Below, in pieces: positions 1 through 12,700 of a stretch of DNA of 64,000 nt. The first letter of the stretch is position 1; each line of letters starts with the position of its first letter. Both the position numbers and the translations under genes were made by a program. The stretch spans positions 1,394,501-1,458,500 of the forward strand of contig JBBDHG010000097.1 of the NCBI GenBank assembly GCA_037951165.1, in the 5' to 3' direction. Origin of the DNA: Lophius americanus. Lineage: Eukaryota > Chordata > Actinopteri > Lophiiformes > Lophiidae. The notes under the pieces were generated by a model. The model saw only the letters and a list, made by a program, of their open reading frames with translations, was not told the origin of the DNA and did no database searches.

Positions 1-672
1 TATGCTATACATTGTTGTTTATCAAACAGTATCCATTGTTTGTGCTAAGCTAAGCTGTCATTGATGCAGCATCATCATTAGTATGCAGACATGAGAGTGG
101 TTTAGTCTCATTGTTTCACTCAGGTGTATAAATGTATTTCTCAGAAAGTTTCTTCCTACATGTTACTAACATTAAAGCTGTTTGTTTTTGTTTTTTTGGC
201 CAAACATGATCATACTGCGATACAAAGCACATATCTGACGCCACCTGATTAAAGCACTACCAGTTATTATTGCCGTGTACGGTTTGACCTGCTTTGACCT
301 GTGTGTCCATGTTATGATTTGAAATGAAATAAATATGGTCATTGAGGAAACACAGCATAGAGGAGGATACAATGTTAAGGTGATTATACTGGATGGTATG
401 CATGACTTCATGCTTCTTATCATATGCTTTAAGCAGGTAAGAAACGCACATATCAATGACACTGAAGGACACTCTAGCGGATCAGATATTATTGCTGACT
501 CCTGTTGGATAAGCAGGGTTGGCAAAATCATGGCACACTTGAGTACAGATGTTTATGTTTTTTCCCACACAAACCCAACAACAGTAAGATGGCGAGCTGA
601 TCAATGGGACGTTGAGCTGAAGAGAAATCGCTGATGTGTTTGTTGTCAGACGGTGAAATGCAGTCTTCAAAC
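1..672 (-). other. kiaa0513: 3'UTR of KIAA0513 (partial)
   Basis: Sequence downstream of the KIAA0513 stop codon. No canonical poly(A) signal is visible on the minus strand, so the 3'UTR probably runs out of the window. Short ORFs on both strands here have no recognisable protein features. Confidence 0.55.
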
Positions 673-722
673 TCACTCTGCTGCCATTCTTTCTATGTGG
701 TCAGTCAGCAACTTGTACTGCT
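673..722 (-). CDS. kiaa0513: KIAA0513 terminal coding exon (residues 420-435, stop)
   Basis: Acceptor CATTGCAG|AG. It encodes EQYKLLTDHIERMAAE followed by TGA (673-675); human ends EQYKLLSDHIEQMATE. The exon continues as 3'UTR toward and probably past the left edge of the window: between 1 and 672 I see no AATAAA or ATTAAA on the minus strand. Confidence 0.92.
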
Positions 723-3700
723 CTGCAATGATGTAAAACAAAATGCATATTAGTTTGACAGGTGCATTCTGGTTTCTGTTCTCTGACTAAGAGCTTTCCA
801 CCGGGCATAGATACAGAAGAATCGGCCTTCAATATGACCATTTTCTGCTATCCACGTTCAACCGCGTGAAAAAAAGCACTGTATTCTATGTTAATTTATC
901 TACTATTTTTTAACATTTTTATATGTGAATTTAACCGGATTGAGTTATTTTTATTTATTTCTAATGTTATCTTTACCATTTCCTTTGGAATGAAGTTACT
1001 GCACGTTGAGTAGCTCCACTCAACTTTCCGTCACACAGTGCTGCTGTACTATTGGGATTTTGCTTATTAGTATTAAATAATATAATAAACATCAACCTAC
1101 AATAATAAACTAAGTAATTTTACATTGAAGAACTCTTATGTAAATTGCTTATTACTGATATTGTCACATAGACAAGCTGATTTGTGTTCTCTTTACCATT
1201 CATATAGTATTATAGTTGTTTTGAATACATTTTATTTGGTGCAATTTGTGCTGCAAAAAGTGCTACCAACTGGGGTCATGTGACCACCATGACGCTGCAG
1301 ATTTTTAGGGTAATTTCCAGGTGTAAATAGTGTTGTTTTGCATGTTCATGAGCTGAAAAACAGAGAGCAGGACCAGGAGGTTTGATGTGGGGTTAGATGT
1401 TCCACAGGAGCGTAATTACTGGAGAGCATCTTTTGACTCATGTCTTTCTTTGGTACCATCCACGTCTGTTACACATGCAGAGATTCAGACTGAATTACGA
1501 GTGACTGACCGGCTGATATCATCAAGATGTCAGGTTGAGTTTGTCTACTGTTTACCATCCAGCAGGTCCAGAGCAACCTGAATACTATTAGAGGTTGTGA
1601 TGATGGATTTATAATAATATAATAGAGGAGGGAAAAGCAGATAGCTGATTAAATGCTTGATATCATCCCAGCCTGGGCTACTTCTCCTTAGTGCTATGAC
1701 AGTAACTTCTTTAAGTTACTGTCACATCCCAAGTGATGTCCACCGCAGGACTTGGTACTACCATCATCACCACCGTATTTATTTTCTTTCCAAGTGACAG
1801 CTACAAGAGTGGGTTTTATCATTTGTGTAGGAGGTCCTCATTTAAGACTGCAAGTTCAGCCTGTCACCATTTGTGTCTAGCCACCATCCTTATAAGTAAG
1901 CAGCTGCCCAGTGTTTGTGGACATAGAGTTTGTTGCACCCTCTTTACTCTTCTCTCTCTACTATACAGATCTATACGAAGCGCAAGAGTGTCACAACTAC
2001 ATGAAAGAAGCTTTAAACAACTGCCACTGTCATATTGTCACCCCTTGCAGATCTTTCATGATAATGGGATAATCCAAAAACTGTCTAATGGATCATTTTC
2101 AAATCTTACACCCACATAGACATTAGTGTGAGAAAGAACTGGATTGATTGGGAAAGGTCAGTCAGTTGTATATACCCGATACCTGGGGGAGCTTTATGGC
2201 CTAAAAATTTTTGAGTCATATTTTCTCAACCATTGGTATGATTTAGTTCAAATTTGTTGCACATGAATCGACTCGAGGATATCTATCTTGTATATATCGT
2301 ACTTCACTCTAATGGTTCATATTTTACTCACTGGCGGGGCTTTTTATGAAAACACTGTTTTTCAGACACAACATTTAATTTGAGGTGTTCAATCAGGGGA
2401 ATTACTTGAACGACGCCGTGGATTAATGGCTTTTCGGGGATATACCCTTGCTGTTGGTGATGTTTTTGTTTTTGAGCTTTTGTTATCTTCAGGGAGGACA
2501 GCCTCTCATGTGTACAAATGCTTCAATAATGATTCCACAGCAATGAACCTGCAGCAGTGAGTGAGTTTGCTTAAGGGTGTGGAGTTTCAACGGGGAGCTT
2601 CACATCTGCCAAATAAATACTCAGTAAGAGTCGAGATGTGGTGTTTTAGGTTGAATGATTTTTGGTTACCTTCATTTAGGTTTCCAATGACTGCCTGCTT
2701 CTTCAGGAAGTCGTTGCAGAGTTTCTTGGTGAGGCCAAACGCCAGCATGTTATGAGTGAAGGTCCTGAAAATACAGTGACCACAAATCTCAGTGCACATG
2801 GCTGCCTTATATTCACTATTTGTGTGTTGCATTTGCTGGTGCTGCATTTTTAACCAGCTTACTTTACCCATCAGCCATCTGTGGCTCCAGCTAATAAAAG
2901 GCTACTAGAACTAAGTTGTACTTTTGCTATTACAGGTATCCAGGGATGTAAAAAAACATCAGATCATTACTGAGGCATTGCCATGCCTCACTGGAGGTCT
3001 GCTGTTCTTTACGCGGATCCAGAGGCTGCAAAGGTTCCAGTTTGGTTTCATCACTCCACACAGTACGGAAATCTTCTATGGTTTATGTAGACCGTTCAGA
3101 GCTACTGGAGAGACCTTTCCTGTGCTCTGGGGTATGCAGTGCTTTACACCTGCAAATTTATGCATTAACAGTAGAAAACCTATCTACTGCTGAAGTAAAA
3201 CTAAAATCTAATGATGTTGGCTCAGGGTTTTAACAACATCAGGTTTGCAAATGTGTGTCCGGTGAGGGATGATCTTCAGGTGGTTGAATAACTCTGAGAC
3301 TGCAGTTGTAAAAGTTACATTTAGCGATGAATGTTGAATAAAACTTGAAATCCCAGAAATCCCTTCTACTACAAATCTTTAACGGCTTACTCACCCCAGC
3401 TGGCCAAAGGCGATGTTCTCATCGATTTTGGAGCTGTCGTCCCTCTCCTCCTGGGTCATATGACACCACTTTTCCCTGCCGCACAGAAACGGTTGGAGTC
3501 ACACTTTATTCCCACAATGCCCACTTGACCTTCAACTTCTCCACAGAAACAGGACAGGGATGTTGTGTCCAAACTACCCCTTTCAGTGTCCACCTGACAG
3601 CAGTTGTTTCCTGCCCCATTCACCAGAATAAATGTAGGCAATGTATGCTCATGAAGAAATTTGTTTACGCTCTGTTATGTTGTGACATCACTTTGAATAA

Positions 3701-6700
3701 GCTCTTGATTGAGACACATAAAAACAATGGCATGCCGTGTGTAAGGACACACAGCATATTGGTTCTGTTGCCACCCACACAGCTGAAAAGATCCAACCAA
3801 CAAGTAATTCAAGCACAGATAGTCAGACTTCTATTCAACTGTTTATTAATTAATTTTAACTAATTTAACATCAATAAAAATCTTCTGTTACAAAGAAAAT
3901 GTATCTCTTATTAAACTGTATTTAATCCAGTATTTATAACTCCCACAATGCTAAATAATTGTGGAGCATGATGACGATGAGGATAACCATGAAAATCCAA
4001 TGATTCATCAGTCTTAGCAGAGTCATCAGCCACCACCGCCACCACCAGTATCCAGACTCTAAAGGGGGATATACCAGCTGCTGCTCAGGGCAGTGACCCG
4101 TCAATCACATTCTCCCTGAAGAGTCTGAGCACCTAAGACTTTATAAAAGACTAATTATCGCACATGATCTGTTGGTATAAACTTTCATCTTTACATCATT
4201 CTATGTCACTCCTGACAAAACTCCCTTTCCACATTTAATCAAACAATTAATCCACATGCATTCAGAACTCTGAGTAAATCTTCCACAGATAGACTGACTT
4301 GAGCACCAGTATAAATAAAATCTTGAAAATATTTGCCATAACATCCCAAAGTCCATTAAGTTTGTTTTCACAAATTAGGATAAAACATCTCATGAACATT
4401 TCTTCCTTTTATTACCACAATAAAATTACCATCTTGGATAAGACCCATGCTTTATTAGCCACTAAGGTGGCTTTCTGACTGACCAAATTTGCTTTGCTTG
4501 TCTGTCTCCACTTTACTGTCATACCTCACACGCAATACCAATAAATTGGATTTGATTCAACGTCTTCTTAAAAGCAACTGTTGGGTTACAGACACTTTGG
4601 CTGGAAAATGTCTCAAAGTGGTTAAATAGATATCATTAAGTTAAGTCAATGTGCTCCCTAAGCTCTTTCCAAAAAAGGGAAGGTCCAGACCGAATTCTTA
4701 GAGACAGCACAAGTTGTACAGAAACATAAAGTTGTCGGCAGTGGTTAGAGAAAAAAGTGCCTTAAACAGGCAGAAACCTTGAGTTGATCCTAACTCATGG
4801 TAGTCAGCCTTCTGTGTTGAATCACTGATGCTTGCCGATGTCGCACCTCTATATGTCCCCTCTTCCTACTGATAGCTCACATTCATATAATATAATCTGA
4901 ATATACAGTAGTATGATCCGTGTTGTGGCTGTATGGGATATATTTGGTATGTATGAAGAGTACAAAAATAATGCCAACTTTTTATTATGGCGAATGAACT
5001 GGGTTTCCACATGAATCCGCAATATGTTTGTGAATGTGGGCTTTAAGTTAGCAATAAATCCTATATTCTCAACCTTAACATCCATCCCTGTACCTGCTGT
5101 GTGACAAAAAACCATTTGATCACACATGAAGCACATCAAAAGGCACGTCACCAGCAATCAGCAACAGAATAAACATGGCACATGAGAAGCATAGATTTGC
5201 ACAGTGTAAAAACTGTAAAATTAAAATGTATTATGCTGTAAAATGTCCATGCTTGAATTCACCAACACCACTGAAGTCATGAGGCTCGTCAGAGTAAACT
5301 GATTAAGATGATGTTGCTGTGCTGGATACTACTTCACTATTCTAATACTGTTTATTTTGCCACAAGTTACAGAGTCCAGGTATGTGACTGAGGTCCTTTC
5401 CTTTGGCGTCCTGGTTATATAGAGAGGTATTACTGATGCTAGAATCAAGATGAGGCTAAGATCTCTATCAAAAAACCCGATTGGACAACCCACCATTCTG
5501 TATGCTGTTTCATGCTGTTTGTGGCAACATAAGCGATTTATGTCTGCCAATGCAAGTTGGTGAAATCATTAAATAATAAGACTAACTATCCTATCAAACA
5601 GATCATCTCAGATTTTGAGACATATAATCACACTGTGATGTTTGGTACATCTCAGTCTGCTGTAATTTACAGATTTCATTTTGTTGTGTTCAATTTTCTT
5701 CCCCAGTTTAATTTACTGTTAGCTAGAATGCGTGGGACAACATCTATAAACCCTAAAAGGTGGTCACATAGCCTTGGGGTTTCTTTCACAAACCAATATT
5801 TTCACAATACCTCTGGGTTTAACTGCACTGTGTAACCTGGATTAAAAAATAGAGGGGTTGTATAGGAGCTCCAATGCTCTTGCATGAAGGCTGGTTGTCA
5901 TCCTTCATGCTTGAGCCATTTGCTCCTCTGTCATTAACCTCATTTCAAGCCACTGCAGGGAACTAATCCTTACAGGCCGCGGTTAAACAACTGGCCAACA
6001 AACAAATAACAGACAGGAACATTGAGCAAGTAGCTGGTGAAAACAGATTTAAAAAAATACTCCCCTCAGAGAAACAGTGGACTCATGTTCTCCAGGTAGA
6101 CACAAACATGTCCAAATCAATATTAATACCGTTAGATGTGTAAATACTATAAATACTACTATGCTAACACGTTCACCAAGGAAAACATGTAAGGTAATAA
6201 ATGTTATGCTGCCATTTTAGTTCAGGTCAGCCCTACCCATGGGCGGCAATCATTAACCCTATCAATGGCCCATCACATAAATCAGAGTGAGTTCCTGTGG
6301 ATTCTCTTCCCACGTTCTTTTCAACAACAGACGTTGTAGACTTTCACCTCCATCTCAGCTAGACGCCAAACTTAATGCAAGTCTGCCAAACCCCCTACAG
6401 TCTCATTGTGGCTTAGAGACATTATGTCCTGTCTTATATTAGAGAACGTTAGATTCTTGACAAAATGTAGATCTGCTAATTGATTTCCATGAATGGAATC
6501 CTTTTATTGGCTCATTTAAATCCTTACAAACTCTGCGCCCCCTGACTGACATCCCCCCATCACCCCAGTGATTCATTTATTCACTGTCTTACCCTTTTCA
6601 TTATTTTTATAGTATTGATTTAATTGTCCTTATTTTTATAGTATTACTTTCTTGTTGTTTTCATTTTACTTTAATTAATCTATCCATTAATTCATTTTTT

Positions 6701-9700
6701 ACATTTTGCGGAGACTTGTTCTACTGTTCTTGTTGTTTTTATTCAACATCAAATATGGGACTGCTGTTTGTGCCCGAGGCTGTTAATATGGCCAATCCCA
6801 TTATAGAAACTAAAATAAATAAATACATAATGAGGTCAATTCTGCGTGTATGTTTCAAAAAAAGAGAAAAAATTATAATTTTTATATAAACCATAAACTC
6901 GCAGTAATTTACTCCTCTAGTATGAATAGTCAGCAAGAATCTCAACATTGCATCACTTCACCTCTGGTATATATCTATTAAGGAATGAAAAACAACTTTT
7001 TAATGTATAAACTTACTACAAATTCTGTGTAGTGCATGAGCCATTACTGAGTATAATATTAATAATCTAATAATGGTCATTTTCTTTAATGGAATGTATA
7101 GCATGCCTGCAAGCAATCCTCTGTGGAAACACAGAAGCGAGTAATGCAAGTTGAAAAGAGAGAGCGATGGGAACATGCAGACGGAGGGAGAGAAAAAATA
7201 TCACATGCAAGGAGATCAATGGTGAGAACATGCAAGCAAGCTGGGAAGAGGCAGACTCCAGTGGATCTGCTAGATATAAACACCAGCTACCATCTGTGGG
7301 TGTGATGCTTCCACAATAAAAGCATCTCAGCAGCAGAACTACTCTGTGCATCACACCAACTATCACCAACTAACAGCCTAAAATGAAGAATCATAGAGAC
7401 ATGTTGTAGAATCCAAACTCAGAAAGCTGTAGTAGTCCAGTCTGGACTAAATGAGTTACAGGCGATCCTAACTGCAAATTGGAGCCAAGTCCTGAGCCTC
7501 ATCCTCCTTCATCAGCCCTGTTTCTGTCATCCATCACATATCCAAATTTCTGATCTATAACCTTCTGTTTCATCACTCTCACACACATCAGAGCTGCTGA
7601 GGAGAGGATGGCCTAAAATCAAATTGAAGGTCATCCTCTTTGGATGGTCTCTGAAGAGTTCCATGAATAATAATAGACTATTAGTATTATCCAGTTAAAG
7701 GCTTTAAATTGTCTACAAACTGCTTGATTTGATTTTCTAATATAAACTCAAAGTAATATAACAAGAGAGCAAATTAAAACCTAAATATACTGACTGATAT
7801 TTCTTTTTTATGTCTTTAAATATAAGTTAAAAATTACATGCTAAAGAAAAGTAGATCGCAAATTACTTTTTAAGGTCCAGTGTTTTTCATGAAGTGGCAT
7901 CCATGTGGCTGTTTATGGCCTGAACAGCCCTCTTCTCATCTCCCCCTTCAGCCGCAGCTAAAAATAAAACCCTCTCTGGAGGCAGGGATTGGTTTGTCCA
8001 TTCTAGGCTACCGTAGAAAGATAGCATTGAAACATATTCAACCCTGCAGATATGAAAGGCTTTTCCTAAAGTTACAAAATATAAACATTCTTAGTTTGAC
8101 GGGAATATGAACCCATGAAGACAGAATTGTATATATTATATTCAGTTTATGTCTAATCTAAATTCAACACACTGGATCACAACAATATTTTGATATTATA
8201 TTTATGGTATTTGACCTATTTATTAATTTGTTTGCTTAAATTGAATTTATTTTAAAAGAAGACAATGTGTTTTTATAATTCTTGTGTTTACACTCGATCT
8301 TTCTAAACTAAAAAACAATAATATTTCAGTATTTCTATGCTGAATCCACATGCTGTCTTTAGAAAAATAAAAAAGCAAAGCCTCTGCCCTTCTCCTTCTC
8401 CTACCAGACTCAGTTCATATTTTTTCTTTCTTTTTAAGCAGACAGATAGATGGACAGACCTCTTGTCTTTCTCTTCATCCTGAATCCCCCTGCCCAGCAG
8501 CAAGGTACAAGAAGACAAAGGGTTAAAGTCAACATGCATAGAGAAGAACAACAACCGCTCCAAGAGAAGAGAATAGAAAAGGTGGAGCATCAGGGGTGGA
8601 TCTGCAGAAGAGGTTCTGGCTGTAGCAAACAGTACTGTGAGGTTTGTCATTAAATGCATCATCAACGGAATTTTTATCTCATCAGACAGAAACACAGAGA
8701 ACGTCTCCGTTTAAAAATACAGTAGTACTTTCTCCAGACGGTACATGTCACTGTGCAAAACATGATTTTCGAGATTGTCTGTATAGATTTCCTTCCACAC
8801 TCACCTTGTTGTTGGAGATCTTTTCTTCCTCTCACAATGGACGGCATCAAAAAATGCAGCGTTCCAAAATCTTAGCGTGTGCCTGGCAGAGAGAAGTGAA
8901 GACATCTGTCATTTTTCAGTTTCACTGAGAAGAGGACGCGTGATCAGCGGGCTGTGATACGATTGATGCCCAAGTGTTTGGCCGTACGGACACATCAAGA
9001 TGAGCTACACACATTCATATTACACTTATTTTCAAACATATTTGTGTATTCCTCAAGATGAGCTACACACATTAATTTTACACTTATTTTCAAACATAGT
9101 TGCATATTCCTATCTAATTTGTTGAACACTCTCCCCCAAAGAAACCCAGAGCCCAAAACTACAGAATTTGCCTGCAAGTCCCCAGAAGTCTCTACTACTG
9201 GAAAACCTACCCTCAATTGATTGAAAAATCCCCAGAGTTCAATTGGCTATAAATTGGAGAAAAAAATAAATTGAAGAAACCTCAGGGCTGCTATGAAGCA
9301 CATGTGGAATATAACTGAAATCCGCCGAATGGTTTCAATGTTGACCGATCATGTCTTGTTACTTATGTGCCTTGCTCTAAAAAATGTCACTCAATGAACC
9401 TAGATGGTACTGAAAGAGTAACAGACGAAATTAAGTGACATGAAATCCTTACTGATCCTGTTAATGTGTTGAGACATGATTGTACCATGAGCAAAGATGA
9501 TCTCGCTTCCTCTCCGAATGACCCATCAGTAAATCACTGTGTGGATCTGTGAACACGATGAAACCCAGAGCTGCACTAAGATTGAAGTTTGCTAACTTAC
9601 CAGATGGGCTGCAGCTTCAGGTGTGTGTACAGATACACCTTCACAGCTTTCCTTCCCTCTGCAGGTTCAGACACTGGGGTGGAAGAGCGAACATGGCGGG

Positions 9701-12700
9701 AACAAACACCATTAGAATAAAGTCTAAATCGCCGTTAATAAGACTCAGAGCAGTGCAGCGGGAGAAATACATTTAATTTAGTTTATTGCCCTGTTAAACC
9801 TGGCTCATACTTCAGGAGTTTTGAAATCCTGGCTGATTTTCAAATTGGGCAGCTCAAGAATACGAGATAAAGTTCAACAGATTTCCTTCTGTCTACTGCT
9901 GGGTTAAGATTTTGCCACGATCTGACCCTTGACCCTTTGTCAAGAGTCTTGACAAAAATATTGTATATTTTCAGTTTCTGTCAACAATGTTGAGTTAACT
10001 AGGTTTAGTTCTGAATGCTACATTGTTTACCGTTGCTACGCAGCACAGTCAACCACTCAAGGATGCTTATCTTTTTCATTGTTTAGTGTGGTCCTGCTCT
10101 GTAAGTACCAAAGTAAAAATACAGAAAGGATACAGATTTTGAGTCCTAAAATCATGTGGGTTTTTTAAGATTGGATATAAAGTGCAGAACATAGACCCTG
10201 ACCCAGAAATGTGAATCGACCATAAAATTCCTGTAGTCGGAGCCTTTTATAACTCATACTATACCTGGTGATATGGGCTTGGTCTCAAATGGGTTTTCTC
10301 CATCCCTAGAAATGTGAATGCATGAGAGAGAAGGAGTGAGGAATGACAAATCTTCATGACAGTTTTGATAAGAAAAAATCAGATGAGGAGATTCTTTGGC
10401 TCACTCAGTCCTGGGAGCCATTGAGGTTCTCAGCTTACTCTCCAGGCCTCCAAAGAACCCTTTGACGTCAGTTTTCGATGTATTTTTCATGAGGCGCTCA
10501 GCGGCATCCTTCTTCCCAGACAGCCAGGAGTTGGCCTTGATGAGATACGAGTCCAGACCAGCTTGAGGACCACCACGATCCAGTAGCTCGGCGGGAGATG
10601 GCTGGGACTTCCCTGGACATGTGGAGAGCAGAGAAGTCTCCTGGATGTATGGCACTACAGACCGCTCAGGCTGATAAACAGCACACACACAAAGTTGTTC
10701 AGTTTGCAGACATCACTTTGTTGTTCAGCCTCTGAGGCAACAGTGATATAATTATAAGACATCATGTGGCAGTTAGAAATGACAAACCAAACCAAACCAA
10801 TTACATTAATGCAGCAATTGTACTTAAATGCATCTCACTCTCATTGAGTGAAGGCTGCTTGTAAACCTTCTTTCATCTTTTAGGACTGTTTTCTCCTCAT
10901 GGAATCCTACATTCTAAACTGGCAACTTATCTATTCGGAAACATTCACACTCATTTCGCCAGACAGGCACTAGGTGGCGCCCTGCTACTCCATCGACCAA
11001 TAAATAATAATTTAATATCCACTATGAGCTTTAAAGCCATATTTAATTGCAACCAGCTTCCAGTATCTATAAGGGTAGCATATAATATACATATGTTTAA
11101 TAAGATATTAAAGAGTGAGCTGTTGGAGATCACAGTATGGTTGACAATTGTTTTTTGTTTTTACTCTACACTTATTTCATCTATAGTATTTTATTTGGTT
11201 GCAAGTCATCAAATTGGCAGCAGATTAAACAATGAAAGAAAAAACAGTGATCGGTCCTTCAGATCAAAAACCTCCAACCTTGAAATCCAGACCATGTAAG
11301 TCATTGGACACGACACTGTTTATTTTATCTATCTTTTATTCTTCTAATTTGTGCTATTATTTTGTCATTCGTATCTGTTCAGCACTTTGGGCCACCCATT
11401 TGGTTGTTTAAATGTGCTATATAAATAAACTTTGACCTGTTGCAAAACCAAAACCCGTGATTCATATCAAAAAAGTTGTTACATTTGTTTGTGGTGTTTC
11501 TGCAAGAGAAACCACAGCACTGAGGAGAAGCACTGCTAGCTTCCTCTCTCTAAACCACGCTGTATCCATGTCAACAACCGTAGTGTTCATCCACTATAGA
11601 TGGGGCTAGGGAATAGAGGGCTGTGATTATACCAGTATTTACAATTTAAAATAACATGAAATATAGGGATGAGTTTTTTTATTTAATTTTATTACATCTT
11701 ATCTTAGTTTCCTCCATAATGAATTGCTGACAGATTAGCAACCACCAGAAGACCAGTTACAGTTATGTCTTTTTACCATCATATCTTATATGGTTGGTCT
11801 GACTTGATCTGGATAATACCTTATGGGCTTGATGATGGGTCCTGGACTAAAGTCCTGGATGAACCATCTGGTAATTGCATTAGTTTTCTGTTCACAGGCG
11901 TGTTTCTGTCTCATTGATAGCATCTCTACTAACATTAACGAGGAGGCTGTAAGGACTGTGAAGCTGTGAAAACAAAATTTGCTGTTCAATACACTAGGAA
12001 TGTCTCTCCAGTCAAGATTAGGGATGTTACGATATTAGAGTTTGGTGTCACGATTACTGTCAGAGAAATATTCACGCTTTTCAGAATTATTGAACCTATG
12101 GAAGGAAGCACCAAGCAAAGAGTTCACAAAGCTTTCTCTGTTCGATGCTTGCGTCTAAGTGGCATAATGTCGACTTTCACATCCAGAGGTAAGTAGGAAG
12201 ACTCGTGTATGTCACATACACACCGATCTGTCACAACATTAAAACCACCTACCTAATTTTGTGAAGGTACCGAAACAACTGTGATGTCACTGTGTGTTCT
12301 GACGCCTTTCAATCAGGACCAGCATGAACTTTTTCAGCACTCTGTGCTTCAGTAGATCTTCTGTGTTATCAGATAACTTGGGCATCTTTTCCCACACGCA
12401 CCATTGAGCTTTGAGCACTCATGATTCTCTAACTGGTTCACATTTTTCTGTTTCCAACTCATCAATTTCAGGACAAAATGGTCACCTACTGCTGAACAAA
12501 TCCACTCACTGACCGGCAACTATGGTAACTAGATAATCAATGCTATTCACTTGAATTGTCTCTGGTTGTGTTTAAAATTGAATTTCATTGCCGAATCAGC
12601 GCACCCTCATTGCAGAAGTGAGGCGGCCTCATATAACCCACAAATAATCTCTGGCACATCCATGTTGCCCTGCAACCCATTGTGTCAGTGTGCACTATGA

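Noticed and set aside
335..634. Plus-strand ORF of 99 aa over the KIAA0513 3'UTR
   Set aside because: Antisense to a real 3'UTR, no recognisable motif, composition unremarkable; probably chance.
3345..3863. Plus-strand ORF of 172 aa
   Set aside because: It runs antisense across a confirmed KIAA0513 exon (3,395-3,475) and has no domain-like features.
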